DNA from: Rubellimicrobium mesophilum DSM 19309
Lineage (GTDB): Bacteria > Pseudomonadota > Alphaproteobacteria > Rhodobacterales > Rhodobacteraceae
Assembly: GCF_000600335.2 (NCBI RefSeq)
Contig: NZ_KK088521.1
Location: 1 to 64,000, forward strand
DNA length: 64,000 bases
Reading direction: 5' to 3'
Under the pieces are notes generated by a model. It was given only the letters and a program-made list of their open reading frames with translations. It was not told the origin of the DNA and searched no databases. A program made the position numbers and the translations under genes. Shown in pieces: positions 1-10,348 of the stretch. Numbering within the stretch: the first letter of the stretch is position 1; each line of letters begins with the position of its first letter.

Positions 1-481
1 AGTCCCACCAAAACAGTGAAGCTGACAAACCCCATCATCGGCCGAAGCCTAGAGGTCCCGATATGCAAAGCTCCGTTCCGTCGATCAGACCGACCAAACC
101 AGAACCGCCCGCATATCCCTTCAATGCATCAAAATGTCAAAGAGCACCCACGCCGGACAGCAATTCCTCCAGGAGCGCCCATCTTCCTGAGCACATCCCG
201 AAGCCCGCCGCCACCATGGTCCAGTCCGCCGCCACCCCCGCGTCGCCGCGTCGTCACCGTCGAACCGTGGAGTGGGCTTCTAGACATAGATTCGGGGAGG
301 CGCAAGAGCTTTTTGTGCGCCCTCTCGCCTGACCTAACGGCACCCGCGAAAGGCGCCCAGAGGGTAGGCGGCCCGCGTCGAGGAGCGAGGATGGGCAACT
401 CCGGCAGAAGGGCAAAGCCGGGACAGGCCGGGCCCGTCATCACCCCGTGAACCGGACGGTCCGCTCGCTCGTTGACGGTCC
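1..481. other. left-edge region without a recognisable gene
   Basis: No reading frame here gives a protein I recognise, and the open frames are proline/arginine-rich translations of the kind expected by chance in GC-rich DNA. The first 200 bases look less GC-rich than the rest of the window, as is common in intergenic DNA. The 3' part probably carries the promoter and ribosome binding site of the DHH phosphoesterase that starts at 482. The end of a gene lying to the left cannot be excluded. Confidence 0.4.
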
Positions 482-1543
482 ATGCTCGACGCGCGCCCGC
501 AGGACCCCGCAGACGTGGCCCCCGCCTTCCGGGCGGCGCTGGACCGCTTCGACCCTGCGCGGTCGGCCCTCATCCTCGGCCATTTCGACGCGGACGGCCT
601 CTCCGCGGTCGCCATCCTGAAGAGAGCGCTCGACCGCGCGGACCGGCCCACGGAGGTCCGGATCACCGGCAAGGGCGAGAACCCCTGGTCCCCTGCCCTC
701 CGCGCCGAGATGAAGGAACGTCGGCCCGGAGGCCTCCTCGTCGCCGACCTCGGCGTGCGCGAAGGGGATGTCCTCCCCGGCACGCCCACAGTGCTGATCG
801 ACCACCACGTCCCCACCGGCGCTCCCGGCGCAGCCACCGTCATCTCCGGCCATGGCTGGACGCCCGAGCCCACCTCCGCCCTCCTCGCCTACTGGTGCGC
901 ACAAGCGCTCGGCGAGGCCGGCGACCTTCTCTGGCTCGCCGCCCTCGGCCTGATCGGCGACATGGCCGAGGGCGCCGGCTTCCCCGAGCTGTCCGAGGCG
1001 CAGGCCCGCTACGGCAAGACCGCGCTGCGGGATGCCGTGTCGCTCGTCAACGCGCCGCGCCGGACGGCCCAGGCCGATCCCACCCCGGCCCTGGCGCTCC
1101 TCCTCCGATGCGACTCCCCCAAGGACCTGCTCAAGGGCGGCCACCCCGAGACTGCCCTCCTCCACGAGGCCAAGGCCGAAGTCGCGGCGGCCCTCGACTC
1201 CGCAAAGCGGGTCGCCCCCAAGGTCCGCGGCGACATCGCCCTGATCCGCTTCGCCTCACCCTGCCAGATCCACCCGCTGATCGCCCAGCAGTGGCGCGGG
1301 CGACTCAAGGACAAGGTCGTCCTCGCCGCCAACACCGGCTACCGCGAGGGCTGGGTCCACTTCGCCGCGCGCACCGCGACCGGCACGGACCTCATCCGCT
1401 TCCTGGCCAACCACCGCCCCTCGGGCGCGGGCGCGGAATACGGCTCCGGCCACGCGCAGGCGACCGGCGGCGCGCTCCGCCCCACCGACTGGAACGCGTT
1501 CATCGCCGGCCTCGGCTTTCCCGACGAACAGGTGCCCCCATGA
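482..1543 (+). CDS. DHH-family phosphoesterase (RecJ/NrnA-like)
   Basis: Predicted Mn2+-dependent phosphoesterase of the DHH superfamily, which includes RecJ exonuclease and NrnA-type nanoRNases; the 353-residue size is closer to the small members than to full RecJ. The N-terminal DHH domain shows HFDADG at about residues 34-39 and the signature DHH at 107-109. The C-terminal DHHA1 domain ends with GSGHAQATGG at about 321-330, the glycine-rich substrate-binding motif. The ATG at 482 has only a weak GACGG-like ribosome binding site. Its stop overlaps the start of the UV endonuclease gene (ATGA), so the two are probably translationally coupled and may share a nucleic-acid repair or turnover role. 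The exact substrate (single-stranded DNA, nanoRNA or pAp) cannot be told from sequence. Confidence 0.85.
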   Translation: MLDARPQDPADVAPAFRAALDRFDPARSALILGHFDADGLSAVAILKRALDRADRPTEVRITGKGENPWSPALRAEMKERRPGGLLVADLGVREGDVLPGTPTVLIDHHVPTGAPGAATVISGHGWTPEPTSALLAYWCAQALGEAGDLLWLAALGLIGDMAEGAGFPELSEAQARYGKTALRDAVSLVNAPRRTAQADPTPALALLLRCDSPKDLLKGGHPETALLHEAKAEVAAALDSAKRVAPKVRGDIALIRFASPCQIHPLIAQQWRGRLKDKVVLAANTGYREGWVHFAARTATGTDLIRFLANHRPSGAGAEYGSGHAQATGGALRPTDWNAFIAGLGFPDEQVPP

Positions 1544-2685
1544 CCCGCCCCCTCCGGCTCGGCTTTCCCGTCAAGGTCATGGGCCGCCCCGACCTCAAGA
1601 GCAACGACACCCGGGGCTGGCGCAAGGGCCCGCACCTCAGGACCTCGCTCGAGTATCTCGACGCGATCCTCGACTACCTCGTGCAGGTCGAGATTGATAT
1701 GTATCGCATGTCCTCGGACATTGCGCCCTACGCGACCCATCCCGACATGCCGCAGTTCCACGCCATGGTGGCCGAGTCCGACGCCGAGCTCGCCGCCTTC
1801 GGCAGGAAGGCCCGCGACCTCGACATCCGCCTGAGCTTTCACCCGTCCCAATACGTCCTCCTCAACAGCCCCGACCCGGAGCTGACCCGGAAGAGCATCT
1901 GGGACCTCTCCTCCCAGGCCGAGATGCTGGACCGCATGGGCCTCGGCCCCGAGGCCGTCCTCGTCACGCACGTCGGCGGCGTCTACGGCGACACCAAGGC
2001 CAGCCGCGCCCGCTGGGTCGAGGGCTACGCCCAGTGCCCCGAGCACGTCCGCCGCCGCCTCGTGCTGGAGAACGACGACATCCGCTTCTCCGCTGCCGAT
2101 GTCCTCTGGGTCCACGAGCAGTGCGGCGTGCGCTGCGTATTCGACTACCAGCACTTCTGGTGCCTGAACCCCGAAGGGCTGGACCTCCGCCCGATGCTGG
2201 AACGCTTCGTCCAGACCTGGCCCGACGGCGTCCGCCCCAAGATCCACTTCTCCTCTCCCCGGACGGAGATGCGCGAGCTGAAGAAGAAGGTCACCGACAA
2301 GGACCGCGAGGCGCTCGCCGCCGGGAAGGAGCTGAAGGGTCAGCTCCTTGGCGCCCCCCTCAAGCCCACCTCGCGGATCAAGACCGTCCTCGTGCCGCCG
2401 ATCTGGACCGGCCACGCCGACTTCACCAACCCCTTCGAGTTCGCGACCTTCATGCGGATGGCCGAGGGGCTGGACTTCGACGTGATGCTGGAGGGCAAGA
2501 CCAAGGACCTCTCGCTCCTCAAGCTCAAGACGGACCTCCTCCGCTACGCGCCCGACGTGGCTGCCCGCTTCGGGACGGGCCCCGACGACGCCGCCGAGAT
2601 GGCCGAGGTCGAGCGGAGGCTCGACCAGGGCATCGAGGCCGAGGAGGAGCCGGACGTGGACGAAGGCGTCCGCGCTCAGGCCTGA
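1540..2685 (+). CDS. uvsE: UV DNA damage endonuclease UvsE/UVDE
   Basis: TIM-barrel endonuclease that nicks DNA 5' of UV photoproducts and starts an excision repair route independent of UvrABC. The 381-residue product opens with the family's LGFPVKVMG segment. It also shows RMSSDIAPYA, SFHPSQYVLLNSP, LVTHVGGVYGD, LVLENDD, FDYQHFWC and KIHFSSPR, whose His, Glu and Asp residues form the metal cluster in this family. The ATG at 1540 overlaps the upstream stop by four bases and starts exactly at the conserved N-terminus, so I prefer it to longer in-frame extensions. The acidic C-terminal tail (about the last 40 residues) lies outside the conserved core. It ends one base before the stop of the convergent aldo/keto reductase gene. 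Confidence 0.9.
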   Translation: MTRPLRLGFPVKVMGRPDLKSNDTRGWRKGPHLRTSLEYLDAILDYLVQVEIDMYRMSSDIAPYATHPDMPQFHAMVAESDAELAAFGRKARDLDIRLSFHPSQYVLLNSPDPELTRKSIWDLSSQAEMLDRMGLGPEAVLVTHVGGVYGDTKASRARWVEGYAQCPEHVRRRLVLENDDIRFSAADVLWVHEQCGVRCVFDYQHFWCLNPEGLDLRPMLERFVQTWPDGVRPKIHFSSPRTEMRELKKKVTDKDREALAAGKELKGQLLGAPLKPTSRIKTVLVPPIWTGHADFTNPFEFATFMRMAEGLDFDVMLEGKTKDLSLLKLKTDLLRYAPDVAARFGTGPDDAAEMAEVERRLDQGIEAEEEPDVDEGVRAQA

Positions 2686-2686
2686 C

Positions 2687-3679
2687 TTACCAGAGCTGGT
2701 GGACGTGCGGCGCGATCCGCGTCCGGTAGATGTCGCGCACCGCCTCCATGACGCCCTCGTCGAGCGGCGCAAGCCGTCCCGCCGCCGCGTTGGACCGCGC
2801 CTGATCCGGGTTCTTCGCGCCCGGGATCACCACCGACACGGCCTCCTCCATGAGGATCCAGCGCAGCGCCACCTGCGCCATCGGCACGTCCGAGGGCAGC
2901 ACCGCCCTCAGCGCCTCCACCGCATCCAGGGCCACGTCATAGGGCACGCCCGAGAAGGTCTCGCCCTTGTCGAAGGCCTGCCCCTCGCGGTTGAACGCCC
3001 GATGGTCGTCCGCCGCGAAGGTCGACTCCCGCGACATCTTCCCTGTCAGCAGCCCCGAGGCGAGCGGCACCCGCGCGATCACGCCGACGCCCTTCGCCTT
3101 GGCCTGCGGGAAGAACAACTCCTCCGGCCGCTGGCGGAACATATTGTAGATGATCTGCACCGACACGACGCCGGGATACTCCAGCGCCTTCAGCCCCTCC
3201 TCGACCTTCTCGACCGAGACGCCGTAGTGCCGGATCTTCCCCTCGGCCTTGAGGTCGTCCAGCGCCCCGAACACCTCGGGCCGGTAGAACACCTCCGTCG
3301 GCGGGCAGTGGAGCTGCACGAGGTCCAGCGCCTCGACCCCGAGGTTCCTGAGGCTCCGCTCCACGAACCCGCTCAGGTTCGCCTTGGTGTAGCCCTCGGC
3401 CACGTGCGGGTTCAGCCGCCGTCCCGCCTTGGTCGCCACCAGCTGCCGCTCGCCCCCACGCTCCTTCAGAACCTCGCGGATGATCGTCTCGGACCGGCCG
3501 TCCCCATACACGTCCGCCGTGTCGAGGAAGTTCACCCCCTCGTCCAGCGCGGCGTGGACGGCGGCGCGGGCGTCCTGCTCGCTCACCTCGCCCCAGGTGC
3601 CGCCGATGGCCCAGGCGCCGAAGCCCACCGCCGCCACGCGCCAGCCCGCGCGCCCGAACTCCCGTGTCACCATCTCCAT
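2687..3679 (-). CDS. aldo/keto reductase
   Basis: NADPH-dependent aldo/keto reductase of about 330 residues, full length for the family. The predicted catalytic tetrad is Asp53 and Tyr58 (LDTADVYG), Lys84 (VATKAG) and His124 (VQLHCP). The C-terminal part has the cofactor-binding VVIPGAKNPDQARSN segment. I start it at the ATG at 3679 because GGGAGAG lies just upstream and the protein then begins directly at MEMVTREFGR; a longer frame to 3814 adds only low-complexity residues. It is monocistronic, convergent with uvsE and divergent from terC. The substrate is unknown; sugar aldehydes or general aldehyde detoxification are possible. Confidence 0.88.
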   Translation of the reverse strand: MEMVTREFGRAGWRVAAVGFGAWAIGGTWGEVSEQDARAAVHAALDEGVNFLDTADVYGDGRSETIIREVLKERGGERQLVATKAGRRLNPHVAEGYTKANLSGFVERSLRNLGVEALDLVQLHCPPTEVFYRPEVFGALDDLKAEGKIRHYGVSVEKVEEGLKALEYPGVVSVQIIYNMFRQRPEELFFPQAKAKGVGVIARVPLASGLLTGKMSRESTFAADDHRAFNREGQAFDKGETFSGVPYDVALDAVEALRAVLPSDVPMAQVALRWILMEEAVSVVIPGAKNPDQARSNAAAGRLAPLDEGVMEAVRDIYRTRIAPHVHQLW

Positions 3680-3846
3680 GACGACTCTCCCTTTTCCATT
3701 GGCCGTCCCGTCATGCCCGCCCGGCCCGCGCGCCGCAATGGCGCCGGGACCCGAGCGCCCTAGCTCCGCCGGGAACGGCCGCTCCCTTGTGGTTGGCCTC
3801 GAACTGTGATGCACCCGCCTCGCCCGAGGTCGCGGAAAGGGACGCC

Positions 3847-4500
3847 ATGGACTTCTTCACCTACGACAGCCTGGTCGCCCTGATCGAGATCGTCCTCATC
3901 AACGTGGTGCTGTCTGGCGACAACGCCATCGTCATCGGCCTCGCCGCCGCCGGCCTCCCCGCGCAGGACCGGGGCCGGGTCATCGCCGTCGGCATCATCG
4001 CCGCCACCGTCCTCCGGATCATCTTCGCCGTGCTGGCCGAGAATCTCCTGCAGGTGGCGGGCCTCCTGGTGGTCGGGGGCGTCCTCCTCCTCTGGGTCTG
4101 CTGGAAGATGTGGCGCGAGCTCCGCGCCGGCCACGAGATCGAGGAGCTCGCCGCCGAGGAGGCCCTCGCCGGCATGGACCTCGATGCGGACGGCCGCGTG
4201 GCCGGCAACATCGCGCGCAAGACCTTCGCCCAGGCGGCCTGGCAGATCGTCGTGGCGGACGTCTCCATGTCGCTCGACAACGTCCTCGCCGTGGCGGGCG
4301 CGGCGGGCGAGAACCAGGTGGTGCTCATCATCGGCCTCGCGCTCTCCATCGCGCTCATGGGCGTCGCGGCCAGCTTCATCGCTCGCCTGATCGGCCGCTT
4401 TCACTGGATCGCCTATGTCGGGCTCCTCATCATCCTCTACGTCGCCCTCAGCATGATCTGGGAAGGCTGGCACGACGTGCAGGAGCTCGCCCTGCTCTGA
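3847..4500 (+). CDS. TerC family integral membrane protein (YjbE-type)
   Basis: Polytopic inner-membrane protein of 217 residues with about six or seven hydrophobic segments. Two related motifs mark the TerC family: SGDNAIVIGLAAAGLP near the N-terminus and SMSLDNVLAVAG in the middle, both with the conserved acidic and Asn residues in the membrane. TerC/YjbE proteins have been linked to manganese export and to metal loading of secreted enzymes; the role here is inferred from that. The ATG at 3847 has GAAAGGGA upstream. A cytoplasmic loop rich in Glu (EIEELAAEEA) lies around residues 98-110. I looked for a Mn-sensing yybP-ykoY-type leader in the 167 upstream bases and saw none. Confidence 0.85.
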   Translation: MDFFTYDSLVALIEIVLINVVLSGDNAIVIGLAAAGLPAQDRGRVIAVGIIAATVLRIIFAVLAENLLQVAGLLVVGGVLLLWVCWKMWRELRAGHEIEELAAEEALAGMDLDADGRVAGNIARKTFAQAAWQIVVADVSMSLDNVLAVAGAAGENQVVLIIGLALSIALMGVAASFIARLIGRFHWIAYVGLLIILYVALSMIWEGWHDVQELALL

Positions 4501-4506
4501 GGTCGG

Positions 4507-6299
4507 TCAGGCCCCGGGCCGATGGACGCGCAGATGGTCGAACTGGGCGGGAAATCCGCCCGGACCGCCCATGGCGACGAGCCCGATCCGCATCCCCCCG
4601 CCCAGGCGATGCGTCCATGTCGCCCCTCGCGCCCAGTCCACCCCGTCCCGGCTGGTGAGCGCCGTGACCTTCTCCCCATCCTCGCCGCGCCGCACCTCCA
4701 GCCGCAGCCAGGTCCACTCCTCCCCCGGCGGCCCCACGACCGAGCTGCCGTAGCGCGGCCACCCCTCCGGCACCGCCCCCATCTCGCGCCCGAACTCCGT
4801 CTGCCGCGTCGCCCCGGCCGACAGCACCACCAGCTTCAGGTAATCGTCATCGTCCCCGTAGAGCACGACTCCCGCCTGCACGTAATCGAAGCAGCACCCC
4901 TCCGGCACGTCCAGCGCCACCTTCGCCTCCACCACGAAGTCCCCCTCCGGCGCCCCCTCCAGCAGCACCGGCGCGTCGTGGCTGTCCTCGTAGAGGTCCG
5001 TGTCCGTCGTCCCGAGCCGGAGGACGCCCTCGGAGACCCCGGCCTCCGGCGCTTCTCGCACCCAGCTGCCACCGGGGGCTCATCGTCCCGTCGAACTCGT
5101 CCGAGAACTCGGGCAGCGGCGCCCCGACCTCCGCCGCCGCGACTGCCGGCACGTCGGCCGCTTCCCTTGCCCGCCTCGAGCGCCGGCGCTGCCCTCTCCC
5201 CCTCCGAAGGCCCACCGACCACCACCGGCCACCCGTCCACCCAGTCCAGCCGGTCGAGAAGCGCCGGCCGCCGCGTGAACCCCACCTCCTCTCCGAACCA
5301 GGGCCGCGCCTCTTCGACCGCGTGGTAGATCGTCCACCACTGCCCCGCCCGGTCCTGCAGCACCGTGTCGTGCCCCGGCCCCACCCAGCCGTTCCCGTTC
5401 TGCACGATCACCGGCGTCCCACCCGCCCGCGCATCGAGGAACGACGCTTCGTCCCTGTCCCGGAACGGCCCGAGCGGCCCATCCGCCCGCCCCGCGAAGA
5501 CCGCGTATCCCGTCTGCGGCCCGTTGCAGCAGTTGGACGACGAGACGAACAGCCACCACGCCCCGTCCCTCTCGACCACCTCGGCCCCTTCGTAGCGCCC
5601 CGCCACCGCGACAGGCACTGCCGTGCCCGGGTCGGCCCAGAGCGACCCATCCGGCAAGACCGTCAGCTCCCGCGCCTCGATCCCGCCGTAGTAGCTCCCG
5701 TAGTAGATGAACCGCCGCCCCTCCGGCGTCGCGACCACCTCCGGGTCGTAGGTCCAAAGGAAGTCGCAGCCCGGCCCGGCCCGCCTCGGCGCGATCAGCG
5801 GAGCCTCCGCCACCACCCAGGGCCCGACCGAGGTCTCCCCCACCGCATAGCCGATGGCCCCGTCCGAATCGCAGGCCGGCTCCCCGCCGGTCCTCACATC
5901 CGTCACCCCGAAGAACAGGTAGAACCGCCCTCCGATCTCCTCGATCTCCGGCGCCCAGAGCATCGCCCGCCGCGAGGCCCAGCCCGGCGGCTCCCCCACC
6001 GCCGTCCCCTCGTCCCGGTCGAAGGCGTCGCCGGCATGGCTCCAATGCACGAGGTCCTCCGACCGGAACATCGGCAGCAGCCGATACCGGTCCCCCGCCC
6101 AGAGCGGGTCCGAGGTGCAGAGCATCGTCCACCCGCCCTCCGCCTCGATCGCCGTCGGGTCGGCGCAGCTCTCGACCGCCCGTCCCTCCGCCACCATCGG
6201 AAGCGGGCTGGAAGTGGTCCGTCCCGGCCCCTCCTGCGCCGCGACCGCCCAGCCCAGCAGCGCCAGGGCCGCGATCAGGGACGCCCCCATCCGAGTCAT
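4507..6299 (-). CDS. secreted GH43-like glycosidase with C-terminal lectin-like domain, frame broken twice
   Basis: Predicted beta-xylosidase/alpha-L-arabinofuranosidase type enzyme. It has a signal peptide (about residues 1-21, ending AVAAQ) and a five-bladed propeller signature: CADPTAI (general base Asp), LWTYDPEV (pKa-modulating Asp) and YEGAEVV (acid Glu region). A beta-sandwich domain of the kind found at the C-terminus of GH43 enzymes follows (SDEFDG, then W-VREAPEAG). The reading frame shifts twice between catalytic and C-terminal domains. One extra base lies in CCC at 5164-5166, the other at about 5065 inside what should read R-W-Q-W-V-R-E. Removing both gives one 596-residue protein, and the length arithmetic agrees. 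The ATG at 6299 has GGAGAGG upstream. It acts outside the cytoplasm and probably feeds the sugar importer encoded nearby. Confidence 0.75.
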
Positions 6300-6413
6300 C
6301 TCCGGACCTCTCCTGCCCGCCCCACGCCACGACCGCCCCCCGAGGCTAGCACCGGGGCCCTCGCCGGCAAACGTCGCCGGGAACCTTCCCCCGCCACCGC
6401 GCTTGCCCTTCCC

Positions 6414-7388
6414 ATGACGCTGTCCCTCAACGCCCGCGCCGCCGTCCTCGCCGACGCACTGATCGCCGAGGCGCCCGCCCTCCGCATCGGCGTGAGCCAC
6501 GGCCCCGGCGGCGAGACCCTGATCGACTGCGGCCACCGCCACCCCGGCAGCACCGAGGCCGGCCTCCACCTCGCCCGCATCAGCATGGCGGGCCTCGCCT
6601 CGGTCTCGCTCGTCCCTTCCGGCCTCGCGCCCCTGCCCTGGAGCGTCCTCGTCCGCACCTCGCAGCCCTGGCTCGCCTGCCTCGGCAGCCAATACGCCGG
6701 CTGGCACCTCCCCGGCGCGGGCGACGCTCCCCTCATGGTCTCCGGCCCCGCCCGCGCCCTCGCCCGCAAGGAGCCGCTCTTCGACGACCTCCCCCACGAC
6801 GAGCACGCCACCCGCGCCGTCCTCGTCCTCGAAGGCGACGCCCCGCCCACTGACGGGACGGCCCGGGCCGCCGCCGAGGCCTGCCGCCTCCCGCGCTCCG
6901 CCCTGACCCTCCTCCACGCCCCCACCGGCTGCCCCGCCGGCATGGTCCAGATCGCCGCCCGCGTGGTGGAATGCGCCGTCCAGAAGGCGCGCCTCCTCGA
7001 CTTCCCCCTCGCCGACCTGACCGAGGCCATCGCCACCGCCCCCGTGTGCCCGCCCCACCCCGACACCCGAGCCGCGATGGGCCGCGCGAACGACGCCATC
7101 ATCTACGCCGGCCGCGCCCATCTCTTCGTGACCGGCGCTCCGAGCCGCGCCCGCGCCCTCGCCCGCCGCCTCCCCAGCCGCACCGCCCCCGACTGGGGCC
7201 GGAGCTTCGCCGAAGTCTGGGAGGCCGCTTATGGCGACTTCGCCCGAATCGACAGCCGCTTCTTCAGCCCTGCCGAGGTCCACGTCACCGCCCTAGACAC
7301 CGGCGAGACCTTCACTTCCGGCCCGCCCGACCTCGCGCGCCTCATCGCCTTCTCGGACGCGAGCCCGCCCGAGCCCCCGAAGCCCTGA
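6414..7388 (+). CDS. mch: methenyltetrahydromethanopterin cyclohydrolase
   Basis: Interconverts methenyl- and formyl-tetrahydromethanopterin, a step of the H4MPT-linked formaldehyde oxidation route of methylotrophic bacteria. The 324-residue product matches the family along its whole length: LSLNARAA start, TSQPWLACLGSQYAGW, SGPARALA, APTGCPAGMVQIAARV, AMGRANDAIIYAG and the C-terminal SRFFSPAEVHVTALDTGE. The ATG at 6414 is chosen because homologues begin with the same LSLNARA segment. It lies alone between two glycoside hydrolase genes; no fae, mtdB, fhc or mpt gene is in the window, although these are usually clustered with mch. The remaining pathway genes must lie elsewhere, or the gene is a relic. 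Confidence 0.88.
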   Translation: MTLSLNARAAVLADALIAEAPALRIGVSHGPGGETLIDCGHRHPGSTEAGLHLARISMAGLASVSLVPSGLAPLPWSVLVRTSQPWLACLGSQYAGWHLPGAGDAPLMVSGPARALARKEPLFDDLPHDEHATRAVLVLEGDAPPTDGTARAAAEACRLPRSALTLLHAPTGCPAGMVQIAARVVECAVQKARLLDFPLADLTEAIATAPVCPPHPDTRAAMGRANDAIIYAGRAHLFVTGAPSRARALARRLPSRTAPDWGRSFAEVWEAAYGDFARIDSRFFSPAEVHVTALDTGETFTSGPPDLARLIAFSDASPPEPPKP

Positions 7389-7413
7389 TTCGCAACCCCG
7401 TCCTGACGATCCG

Positions 7414-7428
7414 TTAGGATCGGGTTAA
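7414..7428. promoter_or_regulatory. CtrA-like box TTAG-N7-TTAA
   Basis: TTAGGATCGGGTTAA matches the alphaproteobacterial CtrA full-site pattern TTAA-N7-TTAA with one mismatch. It lies about 90 bases upstream of the GH2 gene start and just after mch. A second TTAC-N6-TTAA element follows at about 7445. Binding is inferred from pattern only. Confidence 0.35.
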
Positions 7429-7513
7429 GGCACCGAACGCAGCGGTTACGATTGCTTAACCGAATCCGTTCGATAACGTCCGCACCAACCGCTCGAACCT
7501 CCAAGGACCCGCC

Positions 7514-10263
7514 ATGGACGCCTCGCCCAATCTCGCCACCGCCGAACGCCAGACCCAGTCCCTCGACGGCACCTGGGACTTCCGGCACGAGAGCGACTCC
7601 GCCTGGCGCGAGACGCAGGTCCCCTCCCCCTGGCAGAGCTTCCCCGACCTCGCCTGGAGCTTCGGCCGCGCGACCTATCGCCGTCACTTCAGCATCCCCG
7701 CCGACTGGCGCGACCGCGAGCTTGCCCTCCACTTCGGCGCCGTCAGCGACACCGCCACCGTCCGCGTCAACGGCCAGGAGGTTGCGCGCCACGAAGGCGG
7801 CTATCTCCCCTTCGAGGTCGTCCTCCCCGCCGACCTCCTCGAAGAGGACAACCTCCTCGAAGTCGAGGCCTACCTCCCCGACGCCCACCACGCTGAATCT
7901 GACTTCGCCGAGATCCCCCATGGCAAGCAGAGCTGGTATGGCCCCCAAGGCGGCATCTGGCAGTCCGTCCACCTGAAGGCCCGGAGCCCCCCGACCACGT
8001 CGCCTCGATCCGCCTCGACCCGCACTGGCCCGAGGGCCGCCTCGAACTCCGCCTGACCCTCGCCCGACCCTGCACCGGCATGATCGCCCTGGAGATCGCC
8101 GCCCCCGACGGCCACCTCGTCCACACCGAGACGCTCCACGTCTCCGACGCCACCCTCGCTCATGCGGTCACGCTACCCGAGTTCCAGCCCTGGTCGCCCG
8201 AGACCCCCGCCCTCTACACCCTCCGCGCCACCCTGCGCGGCGACGGCGGCGACCTCGACACACGCTCCGAGACCTTCGGCTTCCGCCGCATCGAGGCCAA
8301 GGATGGCGTCCTGCACCTCAACGGCCAGCCCCTCTACCTGCGTGGTGCGCTCGACCAGGACTACTACCCCGACGGCTTCGGCACGCCCCCCTCGCTGGAG
8401 CTGCTGGAGGACCAGGCCCGCAAGGCCAAGGCCATGGGCCTCAACTGCCTGCGCTGCCACATCAAGGTCCCCGACCCGCGCTACTACGAGGTCGCGGACC
8501 GCCTCGGCCTCCTGATCTGGACCGAGATCCCCAACATCGAGACCTTCACGCCCGAAAGCGCCCAGCGCCTGAGGACGACGATGGAAGGCATCCTCGCCCG
8601 CGACCGCAACCATCCCTCCATCGTGATCTGGACCCTCGTCAACGAGGACTGGGGCACCCGCCTGCGCGAGGTCGCGGACCAGCGCGCCTGGATCGTGGAG
8701 CTCTTCGACTGGCTCAAGGCCGAGGACCCCCTGCGCCTCGTCGTGGACAACTCGGCCTGCTTCCCGAACTACCACGTCAAGACCGACATCAACGACTTCC
8801 ACTACTACCGCACCGCCCTCGACCGCCGCGAGGAGTGGGAGGCCCTCTCCCGCGAGTTCGCCGGCGCCGCGAGCTGGACCTTCTCCCCCCAACCCGAGGC
8901 CCAGTGGCGCGGCGACGAGCCCCTGATCCTCTCCGAGTTCGGCGTCTGGGGCCTCCCCGACCCGGCGAACCTCCGGACGGACGGCAAGGACCCCTGGTGG
9001 ATGCCCTACGGCGCTACCTGGGCCGTCGGCGTGGCCCTCCCCATGGGAATCGAGCAGCGCTTCCACGAGCTCGGCCTCGAGCAGGTCTTCGGCACCTTCA
9101 CGCAGTTCATCGAGAAGGTGCAGTGGCACCAGTTCATGAACCTCAAGTTCGAGATCGAGGACATCCGCTCCCATTCCCCCATCGCCGGCTACGTCATCAC
9201 CGAGTTCACCGACGTCCACTGGGAGGGGAACGGCCTCATGGACATGGCGCGGAACCCCCGCGTCTTCGCCCAGGCCCTCGCCCATGTGAACACGGACGTG
9301 GTGGTCGCCCCCAACCTCCGCCACCACGCCGCCCGCGCCGGCCAGGACATCGCCCTCGACCTCAAGGTCGCGACCGGCGGCGAGACCCTCCCCGAAGGCG
9401 CCCGCCTCGAATGGACGCTGGGCGAGGACGGTGGCACCGTCGCCCTCCCCGAGGCCGGTCCCATGGCCGTCGTCGGCGCCAACCTCACCCTCCGCGCGCC
9501 CAAGCTCCCGCAATCCGAGCTGGCGAGCATCGAGTTCGCCGTCCTCGCCCCCGACGGCCGACGCATCGCCCAGAACGGCGAAGCCGTCGCCCTCTATCCC
9601 GAGCGCCCCACCCCGGAGCGCCGCATCCGCTTCCGCACCGACCGTCCCCTCGTCGGCGAGCGACTCCTCGTCCTCGGCCACGAGGAGACCGAGGCCGAGG
9701 ACGCCGAGCTCTTCATCACCGACGTCCTCGACGGTCCCCGGATCGAGGCCATCCACGCCGGCGCCCGCTACCTCCAGATCGTCGAGCAGGGCCAGCGCCG
9801 CCTCCGCGACGACACCTCCCCCCGCGACGGGCCCATGACGCTCCAGATCGAGGACGCCCCCGGCGGAACGCGGTCCGAATCCTACTTCAGCTTCCCCGGC
9901 TACTCGCTCCAGAACCGGCACAACTCCATCTGGCGCGGCGACTGGGTGGGCAACTTCCCCTGGCTCCGGCGCGACGGCGCCTTCCGCCACATCCCCGGCG
10001 GCCCCCTCCTCGACCTGAGCTTCGCCCGGGTGATCCCCCATCAGGTCCTCACGCACCAGCGGTCGTGGGAATTCCGGGGCCGCGTCCAGGCCGGCACCGT
10101 CGTGGGCTGGGTCCACCGCCCCGCCGCCTTCGTGATCGAGAAGCGCCTGGGCAAGGGCAAGCTCGTCATCTCGACCTTCCGACTGATGCGCGACCCATTC
10201 GACGCCGACCCCGTGGCGACCGCCCTCTGGGACGGCCTCCTCGACCTCGCGCTGGCCCCCTGA
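7514..10263 (+). CDS. glycoside hydrolase family 2 (beta-galactosidase/beta-glucuronidase type), one frameshift
   Basis: Large GH2 enzyme, about 916 residues once one frameshift is corrected. The N-terminal sugar-binding jelly roll (SLDGTWDFRHES, RRHFSIPADW, VRVNGQEVARHEGG) and an immunoglobulin-like domain precede the TIM barrel (FGFRRIEAKDG, LYLRGALDQDYYP). The acid/base Glu lies in VNEDWG and the nucleophile in LSEFGVWG. A long C-terminal extension of beta domains follows. No signal peptide is visible, so it is probably cytoplasmic. The frame breaks at the six-C run 7987-7992; one more C restores a continuous reading A-R-S-P-P-D-H-V-A. It is followed 85 bases later by another glycosidase, suggesting joint action on one oligosaccharide. 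The exact specificity is not visible. Confidence 0.8.
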
Positions 10264-10348
10264 GCCTTACCCCACGGCCCGCTTGAACTCCGGACCGATC
10301 CAGCCAAGTAGCTGGATCGGTCGAGCCCCTGCCCGGAGAACCACGCCC

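Noticed and set aside
3680-3846. Manganese riboswitch (yybP-ykoY) before terC
   Set aside because: TerC genes often have one, but I see no matching conserved loops or stem arrangement in these 167 bases.
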